Below, one piece after another: positions 17,925 through 26,486 of a DNA stretch of 64,000 bases (position 1 is its first letter; each line of letters starts with the position of its first letter). The notes beneath the pieces were generated by a model. The model searched no databases. It worked only from the letters and a program-made list of their open reading frames with translations, and was not told the origin of the DNA. The stretch is from Cupriavidus basilensis (lineage in GTDB: Bacteria > Pseudomonadota > Gammaproteobacteria > Burkholderiales > Burkholderiaceae): contig NZ_CP010536.1 of NCBI RefSeq assembly GCF_000832305.1, positions 372,001-436,000 of the forward strand, written 5' to 3'. Made by a program: the position numbers and the translations under genes.

Positions 17925-19559
17925 ATGAACGAGGTATCCAGCCAGCACGCATCCAGCCGCCTGGGCGGCACGGCCGTCGAGGTCGATGGCCAGCAACTCA
18001 CCGCCGCCGCGTTGGCGCAGGTGGCGCAAGGTCGTCGCCCGGCCAGCCTGGACCAGGCTGCGCGTGCCCATGTGGCGGATGCGCGTGCGCGTTTCGAGGA
18101 ACTTGCCTCGTCCAATATCCCCATCTACGGCGTGTCCACCGGCTTTGGCGAGCTGGTGCATAACTGGGTGGATATCGAGCATGCCGGCGCCCTGCAGGAA
18201 AACCTGTTGCGCAGCCACTGCGCCGGCGTGGGCCCGCTGTTCGGGCGCGAAGAGGTGCGCGCGATGATGGTTGCGCGCGCCAATGCGCTGGCGCGGGGCT
18301 ATTCGGCGGTACGCCCGCTGGTGATCGAGCAATTGCTGCGTTATGTCGAGGCGGGCATCACGCCCGCCGTGCCGCAGGTGGGCTCGCTCGGCGCCAGCGG
18401 TGACCTCGCGCCGCTGTCGCATATCGCCATCACGCTGATTGGCGAAGGCAAGGTGCTGCTGGCCGACGGCACTACCGCGCCCACCGGGCAGGTATTGCGC
18501 GAGCATGGCATCGAGCCGATCAAGCTGTCCCACAAGGAAGGGCTGGCCCTGATCAACGGCACCTCGGCCATGACCGGCATGGCGTGCCTGTTGTTGGAAA
18601 CCATGCGCGCCCAGGTGACGCAGGCCGAGATCATCGCGGCGCTGGCGCTCGAAGGGCTGAACGCCTCGGCCGATGCCTTCATGACCCACGGCCACGACAT
18701 CGCCAAGCCGCATCCGGGCCAGGTGCAATCGGCGGCCAACCTGCGCGCGCTGCTGGCGGGTTCCACGCGCCTCTCAGGGCATGGCCAGCTGGCGGGCGAA
18801 ATGAAGACCCGCGCCGGCGACGAGAAGAACACCGGCACCGGCGTGTTTATCCAAAAGGCCTACACGCTGCGCTGCATTCCGCAGGTGCTGGGCGCGGTGC
18901 GCGACACGCTGGGGCACTGCGCCACCGTGGTCGAGCGCGAGCTGAATTCGTCCAACGACAATCCGCTGTTCTTCGACGACGGCGAACTGTTCCACGGCGG
19001 CAATTTCCATGGCCAGCAAGTCGCGTTTGCCATGGACTTCCTCGCCATCGCGGCCACGCAGCTCGGCGTGGTGTCGGAGCGTCGCCTCAACCGCCTGCTC
19101 AGCCCGCACCTGAATAACGGCTTGCCGGCTTTCCTGGCGGCCGCCAACGAGGGGCTGAGCTGCGGGTTTGCCGGCGCGCAGTATCCGGCCACCGCGCTGA
19201 TCGCCGAGAACCGCACCATCTGCAGCCCGGCCAGCATCCAGAGCGTGCCGTCCAACGGCGACAACCAGGACGTGGTGAGCATGGGCCTGATCGGCGCGCG
19301 CAATGCACGCCGCATCATCGACAACAACCAGTACATCCTCGCCGTGGAGCTGCTCGCAGCCTGCCAGGCTGCCGAGCTGGCCGGCGCGGTGGAAAGCCTG
19401 TCGCCGGCGGGCCGCGCGGTCTTTGCCTTTGTGCGCGAACGCGTGCCGTTCCTGGCGATGGATCGCTACATGACCGACGACATCGAAGCCATTGCCGCGC
19501 AACTGCGCGCCGGCGCGCTGGTGGGGGTGGTGCGCGCGGCTGGCGCGGCGGTCAACTGA
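17925..19559 (+). CDS. Histidine/aromatic amino acid ammonia-lyase family enzyme
   Basis: This MIO-dependent lyase removes ammonia from an alpha-amino acid to give an unsaturated acid. The 544-residue protein carries the prosthetic-group motif GSLGASGDLAPLSH, in which Ala-Ser-Gly cyclises, the catalytic Tyr region YGVSTGFGELVH, NGTSAMTG, and the ELNSSNDNPLFF segment. Selectivity residues are mixed: the SH of LLRSHCAGVGPL is histidase-like, whereas NGDNQDVVSMG carries the Gln typical of tyrosine and phenylalanine lyases where histidases have QEDHVSM. No hutU, hutI or hutG is nearby. The start MNEVSSQHA is chosen over one 26 codons upstream. Confidence 0.88.
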   Translation: MNEVSSQHASSRLGGTAVEVDGQQLTAAALAQVAQGRRPASLDQAARAHVADARARFEELASSNIPIYGVSTGFGELVHNWVDIEHAGALQENLLRSHCAGVGPLFGREEVRAMMVARANALARGYSAVRPLVIEQLLRYVEAGITPAVPQVGSLGASGDLAPLSHIAITLIGEGKVLLADGTTAPTGQVLREHGIEPIKLSHKEGLALINGTSAMTGMACLLLETMRAQVTQAEIIAALALEGLNASADAFMTHGHDIAKPHPGQVQSAANLRALLAGSTRLSGHGQLAGEMKTRAGDEKNTGTGVFIQKAYTLRCIPQVLGAVRDTLGHCATVVERELNSSNDNPLFFDDGELFHGGNFHGQQVAFAMDFLAIAATQLGVVSERRLNRLLSPHLNNGLPAFLAAANEGLSCGFAGAQYPATALIAENRTICSPASIQSVPSNGDNQDVVSMGLIGARNARRIIDNNQYILAVELLAACQAAELAGAVESLSPAGRAVFAFVRERVPFLAMDRYMTDDIEAIAAQLRAGALVGVVRAAGAAVN

Positions 19560-19568
19560 CACGCGGGC

Positions 19569-21704
19569 TCATTTCCACATATCGCGCATGCGCCCGGCCA
19601 GGTCCAGCCTGGGCAGCGGCGCCTTGGCCGGCGCGTCCGCCACCGGCGGGGGCGGCGGCCAGGACCGGCTGTGGAACAGCGGCATCACGCGGTTGGGCAG
19701 AAAGCGCGTGCGCGAGGCGTAGACGTGGCGATCGCCATAGGCGGTCTGCTGGTGCACATAGAACCGCTGTGGCACCACGATGTCGAGGTGGTCGCGGGCG
19801 CGGGTCATGGCGACGTATAGCAGCCGGCGCTCTTCCTCGATTTCCTCGGTGGTGCCGGTGGCCAGGTCCGAAGGCATGCAGCCGTCGACGGCATTGAGCA
19901 CATAGACGGCCTTCCATTCCTGGCCCTTGGCCGAGTGGATGGTGGACAGGATCAGGTAGTCCTCATCGCGCAGCGGCACGCCGGATTCGTCGCTCGATGC
20001 GTCCGGCGGGTCCAGCGTGAGTTCCGTCAGGAAGCGCTCGCGCGACGCGTAGGTGGCGGCGATACGCTCCAGCTGCTGCAGGTCGGCGGCGCGCGCGGGC
20101 GCGTCGTCGTGCAGGCGCTCGAGGTGCGGCTGGTACCACGCCACCACCTGCTCGAAGGCTGATGGCCACGGCGCGGCCGGGGCCATCAGGCTGCGTGCCA
20201 GCGCCAGCAGGTCGGGCCAGGCCTCGGCGGCGGCTGGCGGCGCCTCAAAGGACTCCAGGGCAAATAGCGGCTCGGTGGCGATTTCCACCGCATCGAGCAC
20301 GCGAGCGGCAGTCTTGGGTCCCACGCCCGGCAATAGCTGCAGGCTGCGAAAGCCTGCCATGCGGTCGCGCGGATTTTCCAGCCAGCGCACCACCGCCAGC
20401 ACATCCTTCACGTGCGTGGATTCCAGGAACTTCAAGCCGCCGAACTTCACGAACGGGATATTGCGCCGGACCAGCTCGATCTCCAGTTGCGCGCTGTGGT
20501 CGGCGGCGCGGAACAGCACCGCCTGCGACAGCAGCGCCAGTCCGGCCTCGCGCCGCGAGAGGATCTGCTCGACCACATAGCGGGCCTGGTCCGCCTCGTC
20601 GTTGACCACCACGATTTCCGGCTTCTCGGCCGAGCCGCGCTCCGACCACAGGTCCTTGGTATAGCGCTCGGCCGCCAGCCCGATCACCGCGTTGGCGGCG
20701 GCCAGGATGGGTTGGGTGGAGCGGTAGTTGCGCGACAGCGTGACCATGTCCGCGGCCGGCGTGAACTGGGTGGGGAAATCGAGGATATTGCGCACCGTGG
20801 CGCCACGGAAGGCGTAGATCGACTGGGCATCGTCGCCCACCACCGTCAGGCCGCGCCCGTCGGGCTTGAGCGCGAGCAGGATGGCAGCCTGCAGCGCATT
20901 GGTGTCCTGGTATTCGTCCACCAGCACGTGGTCGAAGCGCGCGCCCATGTCCTGCGCCAGCGCGGGCTCGGCCAGTGCCTGCGCCCAGTAGAGCAGCAGG
21001 TCGTCGTAGTCGAGCACCTGCTGCTTTTGCTTGGCTTGCACATAGCCGGCAAATAGTCCGCGCAGCGCATCCGTCCACATGGCATAGCGCGGGAACCAGT
21101 GCTTGAGCACGTCTTCGAGCGGCGCCTGCGTGTTGACCACGCGCGAGTAGATCGACAGGCAGGTTTCCTTGCGCGGGAACCGCGAAGCCTGGGCCGACAG
21201 GCCCAGGTCGTGCCGCACCACGTTCATCAGGTCGGCGGCGTCGCCGCGATCGCAGATGGTGAAGCTGGGCGACAGGCCAAGCGTTTCCGCGTACTCGCGC
21301 AGCAGGCGCGCGCCGATGGCGTGGAAGGTGCCGGACCATGTGAGAGCCGCGCGTCCCGCCCCGCAGGCTTGCATGCCCAGCGCCTGGTCGACGATGCGCT
21401 CGACCCGCCGCCCCATCTCCGACGCCGCGCGGCGCGAGAACGTCAGCAGCAGGATGCGGCGCGGGTCTGCGCCGCCCAGCACCAGATGGGCAACGCGGTG
21501 CGCCAGCGTGTTGGTCTTGCCCGAGCCGGCACCGGCGATGATCAGCAGCGGCGCGGCGGGCTCGTGCGTCACGGCCGCGCGTTGCTCCGGGTTCAGGGTG
21601 GACAGGTAGGCCGGCGTATCGGGGGCGGCGGCATCCACGGTATCGGGTTGCTTGACGGCGGGTGCATCGCAAAGCACGGCGCTGGGATCGGGATCGAGTA
21701 ACAC
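19569..21704 (-). CDS. UvrD/Rep-type ATP-dependent DNA helicase
   Basis: This is a superfamily 1A 3'-5' helicase of 711 residues. It shows the Q-motif LNPEQRAAVTH, motif I AGAGSGKTNTL, motif Ia LTFSRRAASEM, motif II VDEYQDTN, motif III VVGDDAQSIYAFRGA, motif IV SRNYRST, motif V STIHSAKGQEW and motif VI LLYVAMTRARD. An N-terminal extension of about 35 residues precedes the helicase core. Translation appears to start at a GTG. It is convergent with the lyase gene, nine bases apart. A LexA-box sequence 71 bp upstream of the start suggests induction by DNA damage. Confidence 0.93.
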   Translation of the reverse strand: MLLDPDPSAVLCDAPAVKQPDTVDAAAPDTPAYLSTLNPEQRAAVTHEPAAPLLIIAGAGSGKTNTLAHRVAHLVLGGADPRRILLLTFSRRAASEMGRRVERIVDQALGMQACGAGRAALTWSGTFHAIGARLLREYAETLGLSPSFTICDRGDAADLMNVVRHDLGLSAQASRFPRKETCLSIYSRVVNTQAPLEDVLKHWFPRYAMWTDALRGLFAGYVQAKQKQQVLDYDDLLLYWAQALAEPALAQDMGARFDHVLVDEYQDTNALQAAILLALKPDGRGLTVVGDDAQSIYAFRGATVRNILDFPTQFTPAADMVTLSRNYRSTQPILAAANAVIGLAAERYTKDLWSERGSAEKPEIVVVNDEADQARYVVEQILSRREAGLALLSQAVLFRAADHSAQLEIELVRRNIPFVKFGGLKFLESTHVKDVLAVVRWLENPRDRMAGFRSLQLLPGVGPKTAARVLDAVEIATEPLFALESFEAPPAAAEAWPDLLALARSLMAPAAPWPSAFEQVVAWYQPHLERLHDDAPARAADLQQLERIAATYASRERFLTELTLDPPDASSDESGVPLRDEDYLILSTIHSAKGQEWKAVYVLNAVDGCMPSDLATGTTEEIEEERRLLYVAMTRARDHLDIVVPQRFYVHQQTAYGDRHVYASRTRFLPNRVMPLFHSRSWPPPPPVADAPAKAPLPRLDLAGRMRDMWK

Positions 21705-21774
21705 GGGGCGGGGGCCTTAGGGGATGCCGCGCGCAAGTGCGCTGGCCAGCATGGGCGGAGAAAGCTGCTGGCAA

Positions 21775-21790
21775 CTGTATATCCATACAG
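21775..21790 (-). promoter_or_regulatory. LexA (SOS) box upstream of the helicase gene
   Basis: CTGTATATCCATACAG matches the SOS consensus CTGTATATATATACAG at 14 of 16 positions and keeps both CTGT and ACAG half-sites intact. It lies 71-86 bp upstream of the helicase start codon, in a 129-bp gap between that gene and the terminator of the TlpA gene. Confidence 0.8.
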
Positions 21791-21833
21791 CCGGGCTGCG
21801 CAAGCCGGGCGTTGCGCGACGGCGCCCGGCAAT

Positions 21834-21862
21834 AAAAAAAGGTGCCATGGAAGGCACCTTTC
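21834..21862 (-). terminator. Intrinsic terminator of the TlpA-like gene
   Basis: On the minus strand AAAGGTGCC and GGCACCTTT pair around TTCCAT and run into seven T. It lies 30 bp beyond the stop codon of the TlpA-like gene and insulates the helicase promoter. Confidence 0.88.
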
Positions 21863-21891
21863 CGGACGGAGGCGGCGGGCCAGGCAGTGGC

Positions 21892-22446
21892 TCAGGCCGC
21901 CTTGGCGAGCGCGCCGTCGAGCAGCTTGTGCAGCGCGTCCCACTCGGGCTCGCCCACATAGCGCTTGAGGATGCGGCCGTCCTTGTCGATCACGAAGGTG
22001 GTCGGGGTCAGCTGCACTTCGCCGAATGCCTTGGCGGCCGCGCCGTCGGAATCCATCGCCACCTTGAACGGCAGCTTGCGCGTTTGCGCATAATTCATCA
22101 CGTACATGGGCGGGTCGTAGCTCATTGCCACGGCGACGAACTCCAGGCCCTTGCCCTTGAACTTGTCATAGGTGCGGACCATGTCCGGCATTTCCTTGAC
22201 GCAGGTGACGCAGCTGGTGGCCCAGAAGTTGACCAGGTAGACCTTGCCCTTGAGATCGGCGGTGCTGACTTTTTCTCCCGACAGCAGCGTGAACGTGGCG
22301 GGCGGCGCCGCATTGGCGGGGGCGATGGCGCGATAGCCGAACCAGCCCAGCACTGCAACCAGCAGCACGGCGGCGATCACAGGCCACAGCTTGCGCGAGG
22401 CGGTGCTTGCCGGGGTGGGTGCGGTGGGGGAAGCGGAGGTCGTCAT
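21892..22446 (-). CDS. TlpA-like membrane-anchored thiol-disulfide oxidoreductase
   Basis: This is a periplasm-facing thioredoxin-fold protein that probably reduces disulfides in a partner protein. The 184-residue protein has an N-terminal anchor (KLWPVIAAVLLVAVLGWFGYRAI), then FTLLSGEKVSTADLKGKVYLVNFWATSCVTCVKEMPDM, where SCVTC is the CxxC site. The cis-Pro region follows at VQLTPTTFVIDKDGRI. The start MTTSASPT is taken because the eight codons upstream lack a ribosome site. A second thioredoxin-fold gene lies just upstream on the same strand. Confidence 0.9.
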   Translation of the reverse strand: MTTSASPTAPTPASTASRKLWPVIAAVLLVAVLGWFGYRAIAPANAAPPATFTLLSGEKVSTADLKGKVYLVNFWATSCVTCVKEMPDMVRTYDKFKGKGLEFVAVAMSYDPPMYVMNYAQTRKLPFKVAMDSDGAAAKAFGEVQLTPTTFVIDKDGRILKRYVGEPEWDALHKLLDGALAKAA

Positions 22447-22569
22447 GATGCTCGCCGACAGGTCAGACAAGCCACTATTCTACTGCCGCTGCCGGGACGC
22501 TGCCGGCTGCATTCACCGAGCCGCCGCGGATGCGACGATTGGCCGCAGCTGCGTGCGCCTTCGTGCGCC

Positions 22570-23124
22570 TCAATGCGTCTTGCTTGCCAAGGCAGAGCGG
22601 GCCTGGTCCAGCGCCTGCTCAAGGTAGGCGCCATAGAAATCGGGCTGCATGCCGCGCAGCGGCGTGGCCAGGGAGCGGCCGCGCGCGTCGAGGAAGAGCA
22701 CCGTGGGCGCTACCGCCACATTGCGGCTGCGGGCCCATTCCCGTGCGGTGGTCATGCTGCCATCGGCGTTGCGCAGCGGCGTGTCGGCGGTCATGTCCAG
22801 CTCGCGCGCCTCGATTTCGCCCGCCGCGGCTTGCGGGCCGAGATAGTTGCGGCGCACCGTTTCACAGTACACGCAGCCGGGCAATGTCACCAGCACCACC
22901 AGGGGCTCGCCCCGGCTGGCCGCAGCGGCGGCCTGGATGGCGAGATCGTTGACGGGGGGCAGGTGGGGCGTGGCGGCCAGGGCGCTCGTGCTTGCCGCGA
23001 CCAGCAAAGCGCCGAGCACCGCCGCGCCGGTACGGCGTGCGGTGCCAAAGACACTCCGGGGGGATGGCTGCATTGGCTGGATCGATGGCTGGATCGATGG
23101 CTGGATCGATGGCTGGGTGTGCAT
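22570..23124 (-). CDS. Exported thioredoxin-fold protein with SIQP repeat leader
   Basis: This is a 184-residue predicted exported redox protein. After a signal-like segment (TGAAVLGALLVAASTSALAATPHL) comes LVVLVTLPGCVYCETVRRNYL, with CVYC as the CxxC site, and the cis-Pro segment NVAVAPTVLFLDARGR, resembling SoxW and DsbA-like single-domain thioredoxins. The first 17 residues are three SIQP units encoded by a 12-bp tandem repeat. The true start may instead be the Met after the repeat (at 23073), which would make the repeat part of the leader. Confidence 0.8.
   Translation of the reverse strand: MHTQPSIQPSIQPSIQPMQPSPRSVFGTARRTGAAVLGALLVAASTSALAATPHLPPVNDLAIQAAAAASRGEPLVVLVTLPGCVYCETVRRNYLGPQAAAGEIEARELDMTADTPLRNADGSMTTAREWARSRNVAVAPTVLFLDARGRSLATPLRGMQPDFYGAYLEQALDQARSALASKTH
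23075..23116. repeat. 12-bp tandem repeat, three and a half copies
   Basis: GGCTGGATCGAT is repeated three times without error (23075-23110) and followed by a half copy GGCTGG. Its minus strand reads SIQP in the frame of the thioredoxin-fold gene. A 12-bp unit keeps the frame whatever the copy number. Confidence 0.9.
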
Positions 23125-23199
23125 TGGCGGGCAATGTAGATGAGCGCTGGCACGCGGGTTCTACGATAATAGCGGCTTATTTCCGCATTCGCCGCCCTG

Positions 23200-23808
23200 A
23201 TGCCCCACGCTTGGTTTCCACGGTTCTTCCGCTTGCCGCAGTCCCTGCTTGCCAACGCCATCGTCCTGGGCGCGCTCGGCGCCGGGCTGATCGCCTGTTC
23301 GCCCCGCTATGACTGGCGCACCATCCAGTCCAACGAAGGCGCCTACGCGGCGCTCTATCCCGGCAAGCCTTCCGGTGCCGCGCGCGAGGTGGCGATTGCC
23401 GGGCGCAAGCTGCCCATGACGATGGACGCGGCCCGGGTCGACGAGACCTTGTTCGCCGTGGGCGTGGTGACCTTGCCCGCCGATGACGCCGAGTTGCGCA
23501 AGGCGGCGCTGGATTCCATGCAAAAGGGCTTGCTCGACAACCTCGGGCCGCATCCCGCCGAAGCGGTCAGGACCCGCAAGGTAACCGTGATGTCGGCCGC
23601 ATCGCCGGCCGTGGCGCTCGAGGGCGTGGAGGTGCAGGTGGCAGCGGTATCGCCGCAGGACCAGTCGCCACGCAGGCTGACGGCGCGGCTGGTAGCGTCG
23701 GGCGTGCACGTCTACCAAGCGGTCGTGCTGGAGGCGGGAGAGGCCGCGCGCGACCAGCGCCAGGCGGAACAGATAGACCAGTTCCTGACGGGTTTCCATC
23801 CGTTCTGA
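23200..23808 (+). CDS. Hypothetical lipoprotein
   Basis: I do not recognise the family. The 202-residue protein has a hydrophobic signal AIVLGALGAGLIAC in which LIAC is a lipobox, so it is probably lipid-anchored at Cys33. The mature part has a repeating alpha/beta pattern without conserved cysteines and ends QIDQFLTGFHPF, a C-terminal pattern seen in conserved Burkholderiales hypothetical proteins. It is divergent from the thioredoxin-fold gene; a shared role is possible but not shown. Confidence 0.7.
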   Translation: MPHAWFPRFFRLPQSLLANAIVLGALGAGLIACSPRYDWRTIQSNEGAYAALYPGKPSGAAREVAIAGRKLPMTMDAARVDETLFAVGVVTLPADDAELRKAALDSMQKGLLDNLGPHPAEAVRTRKVTVMSAASPAVALEGVEVQVAAVSPQDQSPRRLTARLVASGVHVYQAVVLEAGEAARDQRQAEQIDQFLTGFHPF

Positions 23809-23867
23809 CCTGGGCGCCCCAGGCTTCCAGGCAGATTCAAGACAGTTGATTTTCAAGGAGTAACGCA

Positions 23868-24521
23868 ATGCGTTGGGATGTTTGGCTGGCCTATTTCGCG
23901 GCCTGTTGGGTGATTGCTGTGTCGCCGGGTGCCGGCGCGGTGCTGTCGATGAGCCATGGCCTGTCTTACGGCCTGCGCAAGACCACCACCACGATCTTTG
24001 GCTTGCAGACCGGGCTGGTCATCATCCTGCTGGTGGCTGGCGGCGGCCTGGGCGCGTTGCTGGTGGCCTCCGAGCATGCCTTTGCCGTGGTCAAGACGAT
24101 TGGCGCGCTCTACCTGATCTATATCGGCGTGCAGCAATGGCGCGCGCGGGTGGACGGCGGCGCTCAGGACGATGCCGCGCGGGGCACGGAAGCGCCGCGC
24201 GTGGCCGCGCTGAGTCCGCGCCGGCGTTTTGCCACGGGCTTGCTGACCAATGTGACCAACCCCAAGGGCATCATCTTCATGGTGGCGGTGTTGCCGCAGT
24301 TCATCGATCCGGCCCATGCGTTGGGACCCCAGCTTGCCATCCTGGCCGCGACGATGTGCGGCGTGGACCTGGTGGTGATGCACGGCTACGCGCTGCTGGC
24401 CTCGCGCATGCGCGGCTTGTTCCGCAATGCGCGCGCGGTGCGCTGGCAGAACCGGATCTTCGGCAGCGTGCTGGTGGCCGTGGGCGCGGCGTTGTTCTTC
24501 GTCAGGCGCCATCCGGCTTGA
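23868..24521 (+). CDS. LysE/RhtB family amino acid exporter
   Basis: This is an inner-membrane efflux protein for amino acids or their derivatives. The 217-residue protein has about six membrane segments and the family signature SPGAGAVLSMSHGLSYGLRKTTTTIFGLQTGL at about 18-50, followed by YLIYIGVQQW and FATGLLTNVTNPKGIIFMVAVLPQF. The closest named type is RhtB (homoserine or threonine export), but the substrate is not fixed by sequence. A ribosome site AAGGAG precedes the ATG. Confidence 0.9.
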   Translation: MRWDVWLAYFAACWVIAVSPGAGAVLSMSHGLSYGLRKTTTTIFGLQTGLVIILLVAGGGLGALLVASEHAFAVVKTIGALYLIYIGVQQWRARVDGGAQDDAARGTEAPRVAALSPRRRFATGLLTNVTNPKGIIFMVAVLPQFIDPAHALGPQLAILAATMCGVDLVVMHGYALLASRMRGLFRNARAVRWQNRIFGSVLVAVGAALFFVRRHPA

Positions 24522-24640
24522 GGACCCGGGGCCGGCGTCGCGCCGGCCCGATCCATCCATATGTCTATCTATCGCTGGCTTCCCACGAGTGCGTTTGCTT
24601 CAATAAGGTAAGACGAAGACGACCCAAGCGGAGGCAAGCA

Positions 24641-24808
24641 ATGCGAAGCTCTTCCCCCCAGCAGGCTTCATTGCAAGCGCGGCCCGCCCACACGGTGCCG
24701 CCGGCCGAAGATCCGCTGCCGCCGGGCGTGCCGCCCGACCTCCCTCCGATCGAGGAGCCCCCGCCGCCGTCGGAGCCCCCTGTGGCCGTGCCGCCGCGCC
24801 GGGCCTGA
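24641..24808 (+). CDS. Small proline-rich protein
   Basis: This is a 55-residue ORF preceded by GGAGG at good spacing. After a Ser/Gln-rich start it reads AEDPLPPGVPPDLPPIEEPP and continues as proline clusters separated by acidic residues, ending PPRRA. No signal peptide or hydrophobic segment is present. Proline-rich short proteins of this style occur in Cupriavidus and Ralstonia genomes without known function. It ends five bases before the convergent yifB gene. Confidence 0.55.
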   Translation: MRSSSPQQASLQARPAHTVPPAEDPLPPGVPPDLPPIEEPPPPSEPPVAVPPRRA

Positions 24809-24812
24809 ATGG

Positions 24813-26357
24813 CTACGGTGTCCGCAACGCGCGCCGGTACTGGATAGCCTCGCCCACATGGCTCGGCTGCAATGGCTCGGCGCCTGCCAGGTCGGCAATG
24901 GTGCGGGCGATCTTCAATACGCGGAAATAGGCGCGCGCCGACCAGGCTAGTTTGGCCATGGCGCCGCGCAGCAATGCCTGCGCCTCGGGCGCGAGCGGGC
25001 AGTGCTCGTCGATCTCGCGACCGGACAGGGCGGCATTGGGCTTGCCTTGCCGGGCCTGCTGCACGGCCCGGGCGGCCAGCACGCGCTGGCGCACGTCTGC
25101 ACTGGGCTCTCCGGGCGGGCCGTCGAGCATTTCCTGATGATCCTGCGCCGGCACTTCCACTTGCAGGTCGATCCGGTCGAGCAAAGGTCCCGACAGCCTG
25201 GACTGGTAGCGCAGCACCTGGTCAGGCGTGCATCGGCAAGGACGGGACGGGTGCCCCTGATAGCCGCAAGGACAGGGGTTCATCGCGGCGATGAACTGGA
25301 AGCGCGCCGGGAAGTCGGCTTGCCGCATGGCGCGCGAGATGGTGACGCGGCCGGATTCCAGCGGTTCGCGCAGCACTTCCAGCACCTTGCGGTCAAATTC
25401 AGGCAACTCATCCAGGAACAACACCCCTTGGTGGGCCAGCGAGATCTCGCCCGGTCGGGGATTGCTGCCGCCGCCCACCAGCGCCGCCGCCGACGCGGTG
25501 TGGTGCGGCGAGCGGTAGGGCCGCTCACGCCAGCGGGCGGGATGGAAACCGGCGGCGGTCAGGCTCTGCACCGCGGCGGATTCCAGCGCTTCGTCCAGCG
25601 TCATGGGCGGCAGCAGGCCGGCGAAGCGCTGGGCCAGCATGGACTTGCCGGTGCCGGGCGGACCGACGAGCAGTGCCGAATGCTGGCCCGCCGCCGCGAT
25701 CTCCATGGCGCGGCGCGCTTGCGCCTGGCCCCGCACGTCACGCATGTCCGGGCCGGCCGGGTCGCCTCCGGCGATCTCCACCAGCGGCTGCGCGCGTGCC
25801 AGGCGGTCCGCGGGCAGGGGGCCAAGGTGAGCACAGACTTCCAGCAGGGAGCGCGCTGCATATACCGTGACGCCGTCGATCAGGGCCGCCTCGGGCGCGT
25901 TTTCCGCCGCCACCACGAAGCTGCGCGCCGGGCCTTCGCCAGCGGCTTGCCGTGCCGCGTTGTCGCGCCCCAGGCCCATGGCCATGGCCAGTGCCCCGCG
26001 CACGGGGCGCAATTCGCCGGACAGCGACAGCTCGCCGGCGAACTCGCTGGCATCCAGGCCATCCAGCGGGACTTGCCCGCTTGCGGCCAGGATGCCAAGC
26101 GCGATCGGCAGGTCGAAGCGCCCGGACTCCTTGGGCAGGTCGGCCGGCGCCAGATTCACCGTAATGCGCCGGCTGGGAAACTCGAGCTGGCTGTTGAGGA
26201 TCGCCGCGCGCACCCGCTCGCGGCTCTCGCGCACTTCGGTATCGGCCAACCCGACGATATTGAAGGCGGGCAGGCCGTTGGCCAGGTGCACCTCGACCGA
26301 CACCAGCGGTGCCTCGAGTCCGGTCAGCGCCCGGCTACGCAGGAGGGCGAGGCTCAT
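24813..26357 (-). CDS. comM: YifB/ComM family AAA+ ATPase
   Basis: This Mg-chelatase-like hexameric helicase promotes branch migration during integration of DNA taken up by transformation (ComM role in Vibrio). The 514-residue protein has an N-terminal Lon-protease-like domain (VEVHLANGLPAFNIVGLADTEVRESRERVRAA), the AAA+ core with Walker A VGPPGTGKSML and Walker B GVLFLDELPEF, and a zinc-site-like NPCPCGYQGHPSRPCRC. The arginine finger region SGPLLDRIDLQVEVP and a C-terminal lid domain follow. It lies downstream of ubiK with a hairpin between them. Confidence 0.93.
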   Translation of the reverse strand: MSLALLRSRALTGLEAPLVSVEVHLANGLPAFNIVGLADTEVRESRERVRAAILNSQLEFPSRRITVNLAPADLPKESGRFDLPIALGILAASGQVPLDGLDASEFAGELSLSGELRPVRGALAMAMGLGRDNAARQAAGEGPARSFVVAAENAPEAALIDGVTVYAARSLLEVCAHLGPLPADRLARAQPLVEIAGGDPAGPDMRDVRGQAQARRAMEIAAAGQHSALLVGPPGTGKSMLAQRFAGLLPPMTLDEALESAAVQSLTAAGFHPARWRERPYRSPHHTASAAALVGGGSNPRPGEISLAHQGVLFLDELPEFDRKVLEVLREPLESGRVTISRAMRQADFPARFQFIAAMNPCPCGYQGHPSRPCRCTPDQVLRYQSRLSGPLLDRIDLQVEVPAQDHQEMLDGPPGEPSADVRQRVLAARAVQQARQGKPNAALSGREIDEHCPLAPEAQALLRGAMAKLAWSARAYFRVLKIARTIADLAGAEPLQPSHVGEAIQYRRALRTP

Positions 26358-26390
26358 CTCACTCCGAAAAGCATCAAGGAAGTGTTAACG

Positions 26391-26420
26391 AAAATGGCCG
26401 CCGGAATACGGCGGCCATTC
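26391..26420 (-). terminator. Terminator-like hairpin between ubiK and yifB
   Basis: AATGGCCGCCG and CGGCGGCCATT pair around GAATA and run into TTTT on the minus strand. It should end most ubiK transcripts before yifB. Confidence 0.65.
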
Positions 26421-26486
26421 TGGCGGTCAGGGGCTGCGCCCGGGGTCATCGAACCCCTGGGGCAAACACGGGACGCGGCAAGGGTT

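Noticed and set aside
23148..23163. Sigma-54-like sequence TGGCACG-cggg-TTCT before the lipoprotein gene
   Set aside because: The essential GC of the -12 element (TTGC) is missing, and no enhancer-like palindromes are nearby.
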